This document shows positions 1-8,268 of a DNA stretch of 53,561 bases, piece after piece. Source of the stretch: Paludibacter jiangxiensis (GTDB lineage Bacteria; Bacteroidota; Bacteroidia; Bacteroidales; Paludibacteraceae); contig CAMBSB010000018.1 in assembly GCA_945870155.1 (NCBI GenBank), forward strand, positions 1-53,561. The letters are read 5' to 3'. Position 1 is the stretch's first letter, and each line of letters begins with the position of its first letter. The notes beneath the pieces are model-generated. The model saw only the letters and a list, made by a program, of their open reading frames with translations. It was not told the origin of the DNA and ran no database searches. The translations under genes were made by a program, and so were the position numbers.

Positions 1-71
1 AAATGCCAACACTACAAACTCCAATAAATTGGGAAGAACTTCTGCCTTGAAAATTACCTCTATATAATACC

Positions 72-114
72 AAAAGCGGGTTTCCAGTGTATGCTTCACT
101 GAAAATCCGCTTTT
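72..114 (+). terminator. Rho-independent terminator of a gene left of the window
   Basis: A long hairpin (arms about 72-89 and 97-114, 7-base loop, one imperfect position) is followed by a T-rich run. No complete gene precedes it inside the window, so it probably ends a transcript entering from the left. The remaining bases up to 190 show nothing recognisable. Confidence 0.7.
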
Positions 115-192
115 TATTTATTAAATACGGCTAATTTGGGATGCTTACATAACTTTTGACTTAATATGTTTACATTATTAGACATAAATCAT

Positions 193-200
193 TACTTTTG
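193..200 (+). promoter_or_regulatory. Bacteroidota -7 promoter box (TACTTTTG)
   Basis: An exact TAnnTTTG match lies 16 bases before the ATG of the TPR gene. This is the usual Bacteroidota -7 element. No convincing -33 TTTG was found at the right spacing. The implied 5' leader is very short. Confidence 0.5.
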
Positions 201-216
201 CAAAAAACTGTGAGTT

Positions 217-1593
217 ATGAGTAGAAAGCTATCTTACTCCCTTGATGATGAATCAACTGATTTAATTAAAAAATACGAACTATTTCTTGAGGGAAATGGT
301 GCGGGCTATTTTGATGTTGAAGAGTTGGAAACCATTGTTGACTATTACTTACGAAAAGGCAGAACCAAGGAAAGTTCCAATGCATTGGAATTTGGATTGA
401 AACTTCATCCTGCAAGTAGCACGCTTAAAACCAAAAGAGCAAAAATATATTTAGCCATAGGCGAAACTAAAAAAGCATTTCGAATACTTGATTCGGTAAA
501 CGAAACTGATGATTATGAAGTTGTTTTGTTAAAAATAGAAGTGCTTATTAAAATGGGTCGTGCCAAGGAAGCCGGAAAACTTGCCAATATGATGCTTGAA
601 GCTGAAATTGAGGACATTGATAACATAACACTCGATTTGGCTTTTATCTATATTTCACAACTTAATTTTGAAATTGCGCTTCAATTCCTGCTAATTGGCG
701 ATAAATACAATGACGAAAATATTGATTTACTTTTCGAATTGGCATTTTGCTATGAACAATTGCTGAATAATGAGAAAGCAATTGAAACTTATAACCGAAT
801 TATTGATATAGATTCCTATCTATCGGAAGCTTGGTTTAACCTGGGGCAAATTTATTTTGTGATGCAGGATTTCACAAATGCTGTTGATGCTTATGATTTT
901 GCCTTGGCAATAAATGAGAATGATTCGCTCACCAGTTTACAAAAAGCACATGCACTGTTTCAGTTAGAAGAATATTCAAAGGCTATAGAAACATATCAAA
1001 GTCTTGAAAATTTAACCATAGAGCCCTGGCAAATAAATTTATTTATAGCTGAGAGTTACGAAAAGATGGAAAAATATGATGAAGCCATAGAGTTTTATCA
1101 AAAATCATTGACGCTGGAAACAGAAAATTTCGATGCTTTAACGGGAATAGCCATCTGTTATCTAGAAAAAGAAGAATTTACTGAAAGTTTACTATTTATA
1201 CGTAAAGCCATTGAAATACAAGAAAATGCGCACGATGCATGGGTTTATCTGGCTGAAGCATTAATTGGTCTGGATGACATAGAAGATGCCTTGGTGGCTT
1301 ACTTAAAATCAATTTCCATTGAACCAAATCAACCCGACACTTTGATGGCTATAGCCAATATTTGCATGGATACATCTGAATATGCAACAGCCTTACAATA
1401 CTATTTAGCTGCTTATGAATTAGATAGCACTTTGGAATATATTGAATTATTTATTGCAGTTGCATTTTACAAAACAAACAATATATCGGCATCAAAACTA
1501 TATTTAAATAAGGCTAAGGTTTTAAATTTAGATGCAACAAAACTTTTTTTAGAAATTTGTCCTGATGCAGACCAAACAGAATTTAACTTTTAA
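217..1593 (+). CDS. Tetratricopeptide repeat protein
   Basis: The 458-residue protein is built almost wholly of TPR-like helical pairs. Repeats of the pattern AWFNLGQIYF..A...YD.AL.I or A..IYQ.SL.L are visible from about residue 45 to 440, with a short acidic N-terminus. There is no signal peptide or membrane segment, so it is probably a cytoplasmic scaffold for protein-protein contacts. It is the first gene of a + strand run with dedA, aroE and a small HEFGH protein; the gap to dedA is 18 bases, suggesting co-transcription. The ATG was chosen because it follows the -7 box at 193-200. The binding partner cannot be read from sequence. Confidence 0.85.
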   Translation: MSRKLSYSLDDESTDLIKKYELFLEGNGAGYFDVEELETIVDYYLRKGRTKESSNALEFGLKLHPASSTLKTKRAKIYLAIGETKKAFRILDSVNETDDYEVVLLKIEVLIKMGRAKEAGKLANMMLEAEIEDIDNITLDLAFIYISQLNFEIALQFLLIGDKYNDENIDLLFELAFCYEQLLNNEKAIETYNRIIDIDSYLSEAWFNLGQIYFVMQDFTNAVDAYDFALAINENDSLTSLQKAHALFQLEEYSKAIETYQSLENLTIEPWQINLFIAESYEKMEKYDEAIEFYQKSLTLETENFDALTGIAICYLEKEEFTESLLFIRKAIEIQENAHDAWVYLAEALIGLDDIEDALVAYLKSISIEPNQPDTLMAIANICMDTSEYATALQYYLAAYELDSTLEYIELFIAVAFYKTNNISASKLYLNKAKVLNLDATKLFLEICPDADQTEFNF

Positions 1594-1611
1594 AAATTAT
1601 ATATTGACATT

Positions 1612-2331
1612 ATGCTAAAAAATTCCATCATTTGTGCTTTACTTTTCACTTTTAGTCTTACACTATTTTCACAAGAACAAAATGCAACTTCTATAGTTGA
1701 AAAGAAGACAATAATCCAGGAGGTTGAACATTGGTACGAAAACAACATGAATTATGGAAGTATAACTGTTTTAATGATTATTGAAAGTTCATTTATTCCA
1801 TTTCCTTCCGAAGTAGTTATACCACCGGCAGCATACATTGCAAGTAAGCCCGACAGCAAATTGAATATATTTTTAGTTGTGCTATTTGGCACAATAGGTG
1901 CTCTAATTGGAGCATATATCAATTATTTTCTGGCTTTGTGGTTAGGAAGACCGGTTTTATATAAACTTGCCGACAGTAAAATGGGGAAAATTTTGCTACT
2001 ATCAAGCGAAAAGATAATTAAATCTGAGAAATATTTCAATAATCACGGTAAAATTTCAACTTTTATTGGTCGATTATTGCCGGGTATACGTCAGCTGATA
2101 TCAATTCCGGCTGGCTTGGCTCGAATGAACTTTGTTAGCTTTACAATATATACAGTGTTGGGTGCAGGACTATGGAATATAATTTTAGCCCTAATTGGTT
2201 ATATAGCTCATGGACAAGCCGATTTGATAAACACTTACAGCCATGAATTAAGTGTAGCAGTTATGATTATATTCGGATTGTTTGTACTTTACTTCGTTGT
2301 TAAACAAATTATCAAAAAACTCAAAAAGTAG
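1612..2331 (+). CDS. DedA/VTT-domain membrane protein
   Basis: This 239-residue membrane protein has an N-terminal hydrophobic, signal-like segment ending near FSQEQ, then the DedA (SNARE-associated, VTT) core. The family signatures are visible: a P-rich ESSFIPFPSE motif near residue 58, a glycine-rich membrane segment, the FIGRLLPGIRQ motif (F..R..P..R) near residue 150, and a C-terminal hydrophobic helix. DedA proteins are polytopic inner-membrane proteins; some members recycle undecaprenyl phosphate or translocate phospholipids. The extra signal-like N-terminus is a small departure from the shortest DedA proteins. It lies between a TPR gene and aroE. The exact substrate is not inferable. 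Confidence 0.85.
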   Translation: MLKNSIICALLFTFSLTLFSQEQNATSIVEKKTIIQEVEHWYENNMNYGSITVLMIIESSFIPFPSEVVIPPAAYIASKPDSKLNIFLVVLFGTIGALIGAYINYFLALWLGRPVLYKLADSKMGKILLLSSEKIIKSEKYFNNHGKISTFIGRLLPGIRQLISIPAGLARMNFVSFTIYTVLGAGLWNIILALIGYIAHGQADLINTYSHELSVAVMIIFGLFVLYFVVKQIIKKLKK

Positions 2332-2377
2332 TTTGATTAAAAATTTAAGCTCTTTGCTTGCCACAAAACAAAACAAT

Positions 2378-3115
2378 ATGCAACATTTTGGCTTAATAGG
2401 CTATCCTTTAGGACATTCATTCTCAAAAAAATATTTTAGTTCAAAATTTGAGAAAGAGAAAATTGACGCAACTTACGATTTATTTGAACTGGCTAACATA
2501 CAAGAGTTTACTGACTTAATAAAAAAAATCCAACTTACAGGCTTAAATGTAACTATACCCTATAAAGAGCAAATAATTCCATTTTTGAATGAATTAGATG
2601 ATACTGCGGCAAAAATTGGTGCTGTAAATGTGATAAAAATATCGCTTAAGGGTGGGGAAGTTTACTTGAAAGGATACAATTCAGATGCAATAGGTTTTGA
2701 GAATTCAATAAAACCTTATCTAAAAGCTCATCATACCAACGCGCTTATACTCGGTACCGGAGGTGCTTCCAAAGCCATTAAGTACGTGCTTAACAAGTTA
2801 GGAATAGTTACTACTTTTGTTAGCCGTACACCAAAAGCTGATATGTTGAGCTACTCGCAACTCGATGAAAAATTATTACGTGAAAACACTATAATAGTGA
2901 ATGCTTCACCCATTGGAACATTTCCTCATACCGACGAATGTCCGGACATTCCATATCAGTTTATAAACGACCAACATTTGTTTTTCGACGTAGTTTACAA
3001 TCCATCTGAGACCTTGTTTTTACGAAAAGGATGGGAAAGAGGGGCTCAAGGACTTAATGGCGAAAACATGCTTATTCAACAGGCTGAGGCAGCCTGGGCT
3101 ATTTGGAATCAATGA
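2378..3115 (+). CDS. aroE: Shikimate dehydrogenase
   Basis: It reduces 3-dehydroshikimate to shikimate with NADPH in aromatic amino acid synthesis. The 245-residue product shows the substrate-binding PLGHSFS near the N-terminus, NVTIPYK with the catalytic Lys, NSDAIGF with the catalytic Asp, the Rossmann loop GTGGASKA, and the C-terminal GENMLIQQAEAAW. An in-frame extension to 2282 would overlap dedA and adds residues absent from the family, so I start at the ATG that gives MQHFGLIGYPLG. The length fits the shorter Bacteroidota AroE. The next gene begins 3 bases after the stop. Confidence 0.93.
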   Translation: MQHFGLIGYPLGHSFSKKYFSSKFEKEKIDATYDLFELANIQEFTDLIKKIQLTGLNVTIPYKEQIIPFLNELDDTAAKIGAVNVIKISLKGGEVYLKGYNSDAIGFENSIKPYLKAHHTNALILGTGGASKAIKYVLNKLGIVTTFVSRTPKADMLSYSQLDEKLLRENTIIVNASPIGTFPHTDECPDIPYQFINDQHLFFDVVYNPSETLFLRKGWERGAQGLNGENMLIQQAEAAWAIWNQ

Positions 3116-3118
3116 TAT

Positions 3119-3472
3119 ATGACACAAGCAAAAAGTTTTGAAGGAATAAGGGTGTTTCTGTTAGATAGAAAAAAGTTTAATCAAGGCTCAGCAATTAGCA
3201 TCCCTGGAATTGGTATTATCATCGGCAAATCGCAAACAAGAAACAATCAATTACTTATGCATGAGTTTGGGCACATTTTGCAATATCGCGAAAAAGGATT
3301 TTTCTTCTTTTGGTTCAAAATTGCTCCCTCGAGTTTATATAGTGCATATCGTAATCACAAAAAAGGACATTTACACAAAAATTATTGGACCGAGATATCG
3401 GCTAATAACTTGTCATACAATTACTTTAAAAATACAGCAGACTGGGATTTTAAAAACTTCCCCATAAAATAA
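3119..3472 (+). CDS. Small HEFGH-motif protein, possible zinc metallopeptidase-like
   Basis: I do not recognise a named family. The 117-residue protein has a zincin-type motif HEFGH at residues 48-52 and a conserved-looking TEISANNLSY 40 residues later, whose Glu92 could be a third metal ligand. A hydrophobic aromatic patch (FFFFWFKI, about 61-68) may touch a membrane. There is no signal peptide. It starts 3 bases after aroE and so is probably translated from the same mRNA. It ends 13 bases before the convergent rsmD. A catalytic or a structural zinc role are both possible. Confidence 0.6.
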   Translation: MTQAKSFEGIRVFLLDRKKFNQGSAISIPGIGIIIGKSQTRNNQLLMHEFGHILQYREKGFFFFWFKIAPSSLYSAYRNHKKGHLHKNYWTEISANNLSYNYFKNTADWDFKNFPIK

Positions 3473-3485
3473 ATTTAAGCTGCTA

Positions 3486-4025
3486 CTATTCTTTTTCGGC
3501 AAAAAAACTGAAATTTACATTCCCATAATTCCGATGATCAATAAAATTTGGGTGTTTGTCGAACTGATTTTTTGCAGAATGTTCTAAAACAAACAAACCA
3601 TCCGCTTTTAAAAGTTTTTTATCGAAAATAATTTGCGGTATATCAGCCAGTTCCTTTAACTCATAAGGTGGATCAGCAAAAATCATATCAAACTTGGAAT
3701 GACATGCATTGAGAAACTTAAAAACATCCATTTTGAGCAAAGATAAGTTGCTTATTTTGAGCTCAGTGCAAACTTTACGAATAAAAGCACATTGTCTTTC
3801 GTTTTGCTCAATGCTTATTACACTTTGACAATCTCTCGACACGAACTCCACTCCTATCCCACCCGTACCTGCAAACAAATCAAGCACATCAATTCCTTCA
3901 AAATCTATTCGATTATTCAGCAAATTAAACAATCCTTCCTTGGCAAAATCGGTTGTTGGACGAGCAGTAATATTACTTGGTGCACTTATTCTTCGGCCTT
4001 TAAATTTGCCACTTATTATTCTCAT
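3486..4025 (-). CDS. rsmD: 16S rRNA (guanine(966)-N2)-methyltransferase
   Basis: It is an SAM-dependent methyltransferase of 179 residues acting on G966 of 16S rRNA in the assembled small subunit. Visible are the N-terminal MRIISGKFKGRRI typical of RsmD, an RPTTDFAKEGLFN segment, the SAM-binding motif DLFAGTGGIGVE at 49-60 and the catalytic DPPY at 118-121. It lies downstream of a DUF3822 gene on the same strand, with 121 bases between them that contain a G/C palindromic repeat. Confidence 0.93.
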   Translation of the reverse strand: MRIISGKFKGRRISAPSNITARPTTDFAKEGLFNLLNNRIDFEGIDVLDLFAGTGGIGVEFVSRDCQSVISIEQNERQCAFIRKVCTELKISNLSLLKMDVFKFLNACHSKFDMIFADPPYELKELADIPQIIFDKKLLKADGLFVLEHSAKNQFDKHPNFIDHRNYGNVNFSFFAEKE

Positions 4026-4068
4026 TGGATTGATTAATTTTTTTAGTGAAATTCAGCCCCCAATTCCA

Positions 4069-4093
4069 GCCCCCTAACCCCCTAAAGGGGGAA
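4069..4093. repeat. G/C-rich intergenic palindromic repeat, copy 1
   Basis: The core is CCCCCTAAAGGGGG at 4078-4091, preceded by a C-rich arm (CCCCCTAA). The same pattern recurs near 8236, 32222, 42197, 42753 and 44241. In this AT-rich genome such G/C blocks stand out. It lies between rsmD and the DUF3822 gene. Confidence 0.7.
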
Positions 4094-4146
4094 TGTTGCA
4101 GGGGAGTTAAGGAGTGCTTGTCAGGGTTAATTTGTAAAATCACACA

Positions 4147-4857
4147 TCAGCAAATTTCGTAATTTTTAATATAGGTTTTAATTAACAGCTCAAGTGCTGA
4201 GTTTGATTTGTTTGTATTTAAGAACGTAACACACTGATTAACATCCAATTTCAGTTGCTCGTAAACTTTCAAAATATAAAAAAGGGCAGTTTCCGGGCTT
4301 GCATATTTAAATGAATTGACTAACTGAAAGGTACCTTTTTCTATGGCAATAACATCAATCATTTCATTGCGGTCAATAACAAATATTGAACTTAATTTTT
4401 GAAGTGGAACTTTGTCATTAATAAAAGAATAGATATGATGTTGCAGTTCAATTTCAGGAAATATTTTGGATAAAACCTCATGCAGATTATTGGGTACTGC
4501 AAAAGCTATATAAATGTCCCAGGCTAATAAGTGATTATATGCAAAATTTTCAAATTTTTTCGACTCAGGATGTTGTAAATAAAGAAAATGCTGAATATTA
4601 TCTATATCGAATAATTTATATGGAATTAGGGTATACTGATTTGTTTCATAAATTATTCGGATACTTTTAAAATTAAGCTTCAATTCACGAGTATTATCCA
4701 ATATATAATGTAACTCATCAATTGTTTGCTTAATCAATTCAAATTCAACTGTTTTTGAGCTTATAAGTTGATTATTTTCATCGTGTATATATAAAGAAAA
4801 TCCATCCAAACTGAACCGGATGGATAAACTATTTGATGTTATATTTGATATAATCAT
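4147..4857 (-). CDS. DUF3822 family protein
   Basis: The 236-residue soluble protein matches the Bacteroidota DUF3822 family in length, in composition and in its position just upstream of rsmD. The N-terminal half (SIRFSLDGFSLYIHDE) and the later FVIDRNEMIDVIAIEKG resemble the two repeated beta-rich halves of an actin-like ATPase fold; that comparison is an inference from pattern. It has no signal peptide or membrane helix. Function is unknown. A TATATTTG box lies 15 bases upstream of the ATG on the same strand. Confidence 0.75.
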   Translation of the reverse strand: MIISNITSNSLSIRFSLDGFSLYIHDENNQLISSKTVEFELIKQTIDELHYILDNTRELKLNFKSIRIIYETNQYTLIPYKLFDIDNIQHFLYLQHPESKKFENFAYNHLLAWDIYIAFAVPNNLHEVLSKIFPEIELQHHIYSFINDKVPLQKLSSIFVIDRNEMIDVIAIEKGTFQLVNSFKYASPETALFYILKVYEQLKLDVNQCVTFLNTNKSNSALELLIKTYIKNYEIC

Positions 4858-4871
4858 TTTAAATTTTTTGA

Positions 4872-4879
4872 CAAATATA
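4872..4879 (-). promoter_or_regulatory. Bacteroidota -7 promoter box for the DUF3822 gene
   Basis: TATATTTG on the minus strand fits TAnnTTTG. A TTTG lies further upstream at 4904-4907, but the 24-base spacing is longer than usual. Confidence 0.45.
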
Positions 4880-4921
4880 TGCGAGAAAACTATCTGATAT
4901 TGTCAAATGAGAAAAATGAAA

Positions 4922-5605
4922 TTATTCCCAGTTTCCTGCGTTGTTGTTAGGTTCTATAACAGAACCAACTTTTAAACCCGGAAATTTATCTAATTTTTCT
5001 TGAATATCAATTGCATTCAACATTTCCTGATGATTTACATCATTTAAATATGCTTTAAAATGAGCCTTTGCTTCGAATAATGGAATTTTAATGTTATTGC
5101 TGTTAGTATAATCATTATTAACTTCAAGCTCAAATTTTTCATTTTTCGAAAAAGGAATTATAGCTATTTGATCAATCGTTTCTTCAGTAAATTTTTCAGG
5201 ATATAAAGCCTCTAGCATACTTACGTAAGCAGTATCACGACGGAAACCATCTAATCCGTTTGCCATAATTTCCGCTCTATTTCCACTTCTTACAATTTTT
5301 GCTGCTTTAGCTTCTGTTAAACCGGCTTCTAATTGCTTATCTGACAATGAACCTTCTTTTAAAACTGATTTTTTCTTGGCAGATTTTAGGAACTGAATAA
5401 GATCTTCAAATTTATCAGTATAAACGCCTTTTTGATCACGATATTCAACTTGTGCTTTACGAATATCAATTAAACGTTGAATAATTACGATTTCTCTTTC
5501 TGATTTGGTCTCTTCGAATTGAATTGGTGTCACAATACTCATGACACAAAAATAAGTAAGTAAAATGATTGAAATTGAAAGTAAAATCTTGATTAATGTT
5601 TTCAT
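4922..5605 (-). CDS. Membrane-anchored protein of unknown function
   Basis: I do not recognise the family. The 227-residue protein begins with a short basic stretch and a hydrophobic segment at about residues 4-28, so it is anchored or secreted. A charged helix follows (SEREIVIIQRLIDIRKAQVEYRDQKGVYTD), superficially like the helix-plus-early-loop layout of pseudopilins. The rest is hydrophilic and ends in an Asn-rich tail. It is upstream of the DUF3822-rsmD pair on the same strand with a 64-base gap. The pilin resemblance is weak: there is no prepilin cleavage motif. Confidence 0.65.
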   Translation of the reverse strand: MKTLIKILLSISIILLTYFCVMSIVTPIQFEETKSEREIVIIQRLIDIRKAQVEYRDQKGVYTDKFEDLIQFLKSAKKKSVLKEGSLSDKQLEAGLTEAKAAKIVRSGNRAEIMANGLDGFRRDTAYVSMLEALYPEKFTEETIDQIAIIPFSKNEKFELEVNNDYTNSNNIKIPLFEAKAHFKAYLNDVNHQEMLNAIDIQEKLDKFPGLKVGSVIEPNNNAGNWE

Positions 5606-5692
5606 GCTGAAATATTTATTATTAAACTTGATAATTTTATGCTATTTTTATAGAATTCAGTGCTTATAAAACGATTTTCATTTTTCAGTTTG

Positions 5693-5700
5693 CAAATTTA
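5693..5700 (-). promoter_or_regulatory. Bacteroidota -7 promoter box (TAAATTTG)
   Basis: A minus-strand TAnnTTTG match lies 87 bases before the membrane-anchored gene ending at 5605. It is back to back with the + strand box at 5827-5834, giving a divergent promoter region with relA. Confidence 0.4.
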
Positions 5701-5826
5701 AAAAAGAAAATCCAATACACCATCGTTTATAGCGTTTTTTTTCGCTGTTTTTTTTATTTATTTCTAAAAATGTGCTTTTCCATATTTTTTTTTGTTTAAT
5801 TTTTCAAATTCTTCGTTTTTGTGTAG

Positions 5827-5834
5827 TATATTTG
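5827..5834 (+). promoter_or_regulatory. Bacteroidota -7 promoter box (TATATTTG) for relA
   Basis: An exact TAnnTTTG match lies 43 bases before the relA start. A T-rich tract precedes it, but there is no clean -33 TTTG at 19-21 bases. Confidence 0.5.
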
Positions 5835-5877
5835 CAAATATATTTTCACTCTTAATTTTTTATTTTCATAATTATCT

Positions 5878-8064
5878 ATGTTTATGAATAATAACACATT
5901 ACAATCAATTTATAAAAGATTACTATATAAACACACTTCGCTTTTTACTTTTGAAGAAAGGCAATATATAAAAAAATATCTCACAGAGTATTATTTAAAT
6001 AATTCGCAGCTAGTAATTCCATTTGGCCGAAGTATTTACGATAAGCTATGTATTTGTGAAACCATATTAAATGAAATTGGCCTTGGAAAAGCGGCTGTAT
6101 TAAGTATACTTTTTCAGGATTTAGTTGATAATAAGGCAATTAATATTGCAGAAATTGAAAAAAAATTTGCAACTAATGTAAGTACAATCATACAGGGTAT
6201 GTCACGTGTAAGTGAATTGTATGAGAAAAAAACATCGCTTGAAACCGAAAATTTCAGAAAATTATTTTTGACGTTTGCTGAAGATATTAGAGTAATTTTA
6301 ATAATAATTGCTGAACAGCTACATATAATGCGTACGCTTGACGCATACGAATCGGATAACAAACAAAATGTAGCAAGAGAAAGCTCATTTTTATATGCTC
6401 CTTTGGCACATCGTATGGGTTTGTATGCTATTAAAACCGAGCTGGAGGATCTTTCTTTAAAACATACAAATCGGGAGATATTTAAAGACATTGCAGAAAA
6501 ACTAAATGAAACTAAGCGTTCGCGCGATAAATATATTCATGAGTTTATCACACCTCTAAAATTGAAATTGAATGAGTTGGGATTTAATTTTGAAATTAAA
6601 GGTCGAACAAAATCAATTCATTCCATATACAATAAAATTAAAAAGCAACAAACTGCTTTTGAGAATATCTATGACCTTTTTGCCATACGAATAATTTTCG
6701 ATGTGCCAATTGATAAAGAAAAAGCTGCATGTTGGCAAGCTTATTCTATTGTTGCCGATATGTACCAACCTAACCCAAAAAGACTTAGAGACTGGTTATC
6801 TATACCAAAATCAAATGGTTACGAGAGTCTTCACACCACAGTTTTAGGTCCACAAGGTAAATGGGTGGAGGTGCAGATAAGAACCGAACGCATGGACGAA
6901 GTTGCTGAAAAGGGATTGGCTGCACACTGGAAATATAAAGGCATAAAAAGCGAATCGGGTATGGACGAGTGGTTAAAAAACATTCGTGATATTCTTGAAA
7001 ATCCTGAATTAAATGCGGTAGATTTTATGGATGAGTTTAAGCTAAACCTTTATGATAAAGAGGTTTTTGTTTTTACTCCCAATGGTGATTTACATAAACT
7101 GCCAAAAGGTGCTACGGTATTAGATTTCGCTTTTTCCATTCACTCCGGATTGGGATGCAAATGTGTAGGTGCAAAGATTAATGGGAAAAATATGCCCATA
7201 AAACATGTTTTGAATAATGGTGATCAGGTCGAGATTTTAACATCACCAACTCAAAAACCAAATCCAGCATGGCTCAATGTGGTAACCACGTCAAAAGCAA
7301 AGAATAAAATTCGGCAAGCGTTGAAAGAAGTTGAGTTTAAAGATGCTGAAATAGGTCGAGAAACAATTTTACGCAGGTTTAAAAATTGGAAAATTGATTT
7401 GGATGATGGTAAAATATCGCGTTTAGCCAAGAAAAAAGGTTATAAAACAGTTAGCGATTTTTATCAGGAAATTGCACAAGAAAAGTTAGATATCCTTCAT
7501 GTACGTGAGGCATATCTTGAATTAGACAAGCAGGACAATCCATTAAATCAAGTAGAAACACGTAGTGCAGAAGGCTTTACAAACGATTTCACGGCAAAAG
7601 AACCCGCGGGAAAAGATGATGTATTGGTTATAGGTCAGGATTTAAAAAATGTAGAATTTAAACTTTCAAAATGTTGCAATCCTATATATGGTGATGAGGT
7701 TTTTGGTTTTGTTTCAGTTACGGGAGGTATAAAAATACACCGCAACGACTGCCCCAATGCACCACAAATGATTGCTCGTTTTGGCTATAGAATTGTAAAA
7801 GCACGTTGGTCGGGCAAATCGGTTGGTTCACAATATCCTATAACCTTACGCATTGTTGGGCATGATGATATTGGTATTGTTACCAATATTACTTCACTAA
7901 TTTCCAAAGAAAAAAATATTTTGCTTCGTTCTATATCTATCGATTCGAATGCAGGACTTTTTCAGGGCAATTTAACGATTTTAGTCAACGACAACAAAGA
8001 ATTAGAAGTGATAGTGAAGAAAATTCAACAGATAAAAGGTGTTAAAAACGTATCCCGATCGTAA
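5878..8064 (+). CDS. relA: RelA/SpoT-family (p)ppGpp synthetase with degenerate hydrolase domain
   Basis: The 728-residue long RSH protein makes the (p)ppGpp alarmone. The N-terminal HD region (about 1-190) has lost its metal ligands: the HD pair is Gln80-Asp81, the usual LADR segment is AEQL (145-148), and no His matches the first ligand. Hydrolysis is therefore unlikely. The synthetase region (about 240-350) is intact, with GRTKSIHSIYNKI, PKSNGYESLHT and EVQIRT. It is followed by TGS (about 390-450), a Cys-rich segment (KCCNPIYGDE) and a C-terminal ACT domain. A second RSH with hydrolase activity is expected elsewhere in the genome. An alternative ATG lies two codons in. Confidence 0.9.
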   Translation: MFMNNNTLQSIYKRLLYKHTSLFTFEERQYIKKYLTEYYLNNSQLVIPFGRSIYDKLCICETILNEIGLGKAAVLSILFQDLVDNKAINIAEIEKKFATNVSTIIQGMSRVSELYEKKTSLETENFRKLFLTFAEDIRVILIIIAEQLHIMRTLDAYESDNKQNVARESSFLYAPLAHRMGLYAIKTELEDLSLKHTNREIFKDIAEKLNETKRSRDKYIHEFITPLKLKLNELGFNFEIKGRTKSIHSIYNKIKKQQTAFENIYDLFAIRIIFDVPIDKEKAACWQAYSIVADMYQPNPKRLRDWLSIPKSNGYESLHTTVLGPQGKWVEVQIRTERMDEVAEKGLAAHWKYKGIKSESGMDEWLKNIRDILENPELNAVDFMDEFKLNLYDKEVFVFTPNGDLHKLPKGATVLDFAFSIHSGLGCKCVGAKINGKNMPIKHVLNNGDQVEILTSPTQKPNPAWLNVVTTSKAKNKIRQALKEVEFKDAEIGRETILRRFKNWKIDLDDGKISRLAKKKGYKTVSDFYQEIAQEKLDILHVREAYLELDKQDNPLNQVETRSAEGFTNDFTAKEPAGKDDVLVIGQDLKNVEFKLSKCCNPIYGDEVFGFVSVTGGIKIHRNDCPNAPQMIARFGYRIVKARWSGKSVGSQYPITLRIVGHDDIGIVTNITSLISKEKNILLRSISIDSNAGLFQGNLTILVNDNKELEVIVKKIQQIKGVKNVSRS

Positions 8065-8201
8065 TTACTTTAAACTTACAAAATATCGTGACAACTCAGG
8101 TCTTGAAAAATCATATTTTATCATTTTAAACTAAATAAATGCGGATATTAAATATTGGTCATATTGAGTGTTAAAACTCTAATATAAATAAAATCAAGTG
8201 T

Positions 8202-8215
8202 TTTTAACGTTAAAA
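8202..8215. repeat. Perfect 14-base palindrome
   Basis: TTTTAACGTTAAAA lies in the space between convergent relA and the YjjG-like gene, about 140 bases after relA. It could be part of a weak terminator or a protein-binding site. It has no T-run typical of a strong terminator. Confidence 0.35.
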
Positions 8216-8235
8216 CATATAATATCACTATACAA

Positions 8236-8263
8236 ACTCCACCTTCAGGGGGTTGGGGGGCAG
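8236..8263. repeat. G/C-rich intergenic palindromic repeat, copy 2
   Basis: The reverse-orientation copy of the repeat reads on the minus strand as CTGCCCCCCAACCCCCTGAA followed by GGTGGAG. It lies just after the stop of the YjjG-like gene. Confidence 0.7.
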
Positions 8264-8268
8264 AGTAG

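Noticed and set aside
1-67. Possible C-terminal end of a gene entering from the left (open frames ending at 50 or 67)
   Set aside because: Two frames are open for 15-21 codons and neither carries a motif, so the correct one cannot be chosen.
2282-2377. N-terminal extension of aroE
   Set aside because: It overlaps the dedA end and adds low-complexity residues not seen in AroE; the ATG at 2378 fits the family.
4922-5605. Type IV pilin-like protein
   Set aside because: A hydrophobic N-terminus and charged helix are present but there is no prepilin peptidase motif, and the neighbours are not pilus genes.
5878-8064. Bifunctional SpoT-type synthetase/hydrolase
   Set aside because: All hydrolase metal ligands are replaced, so only a synthetase is supported.
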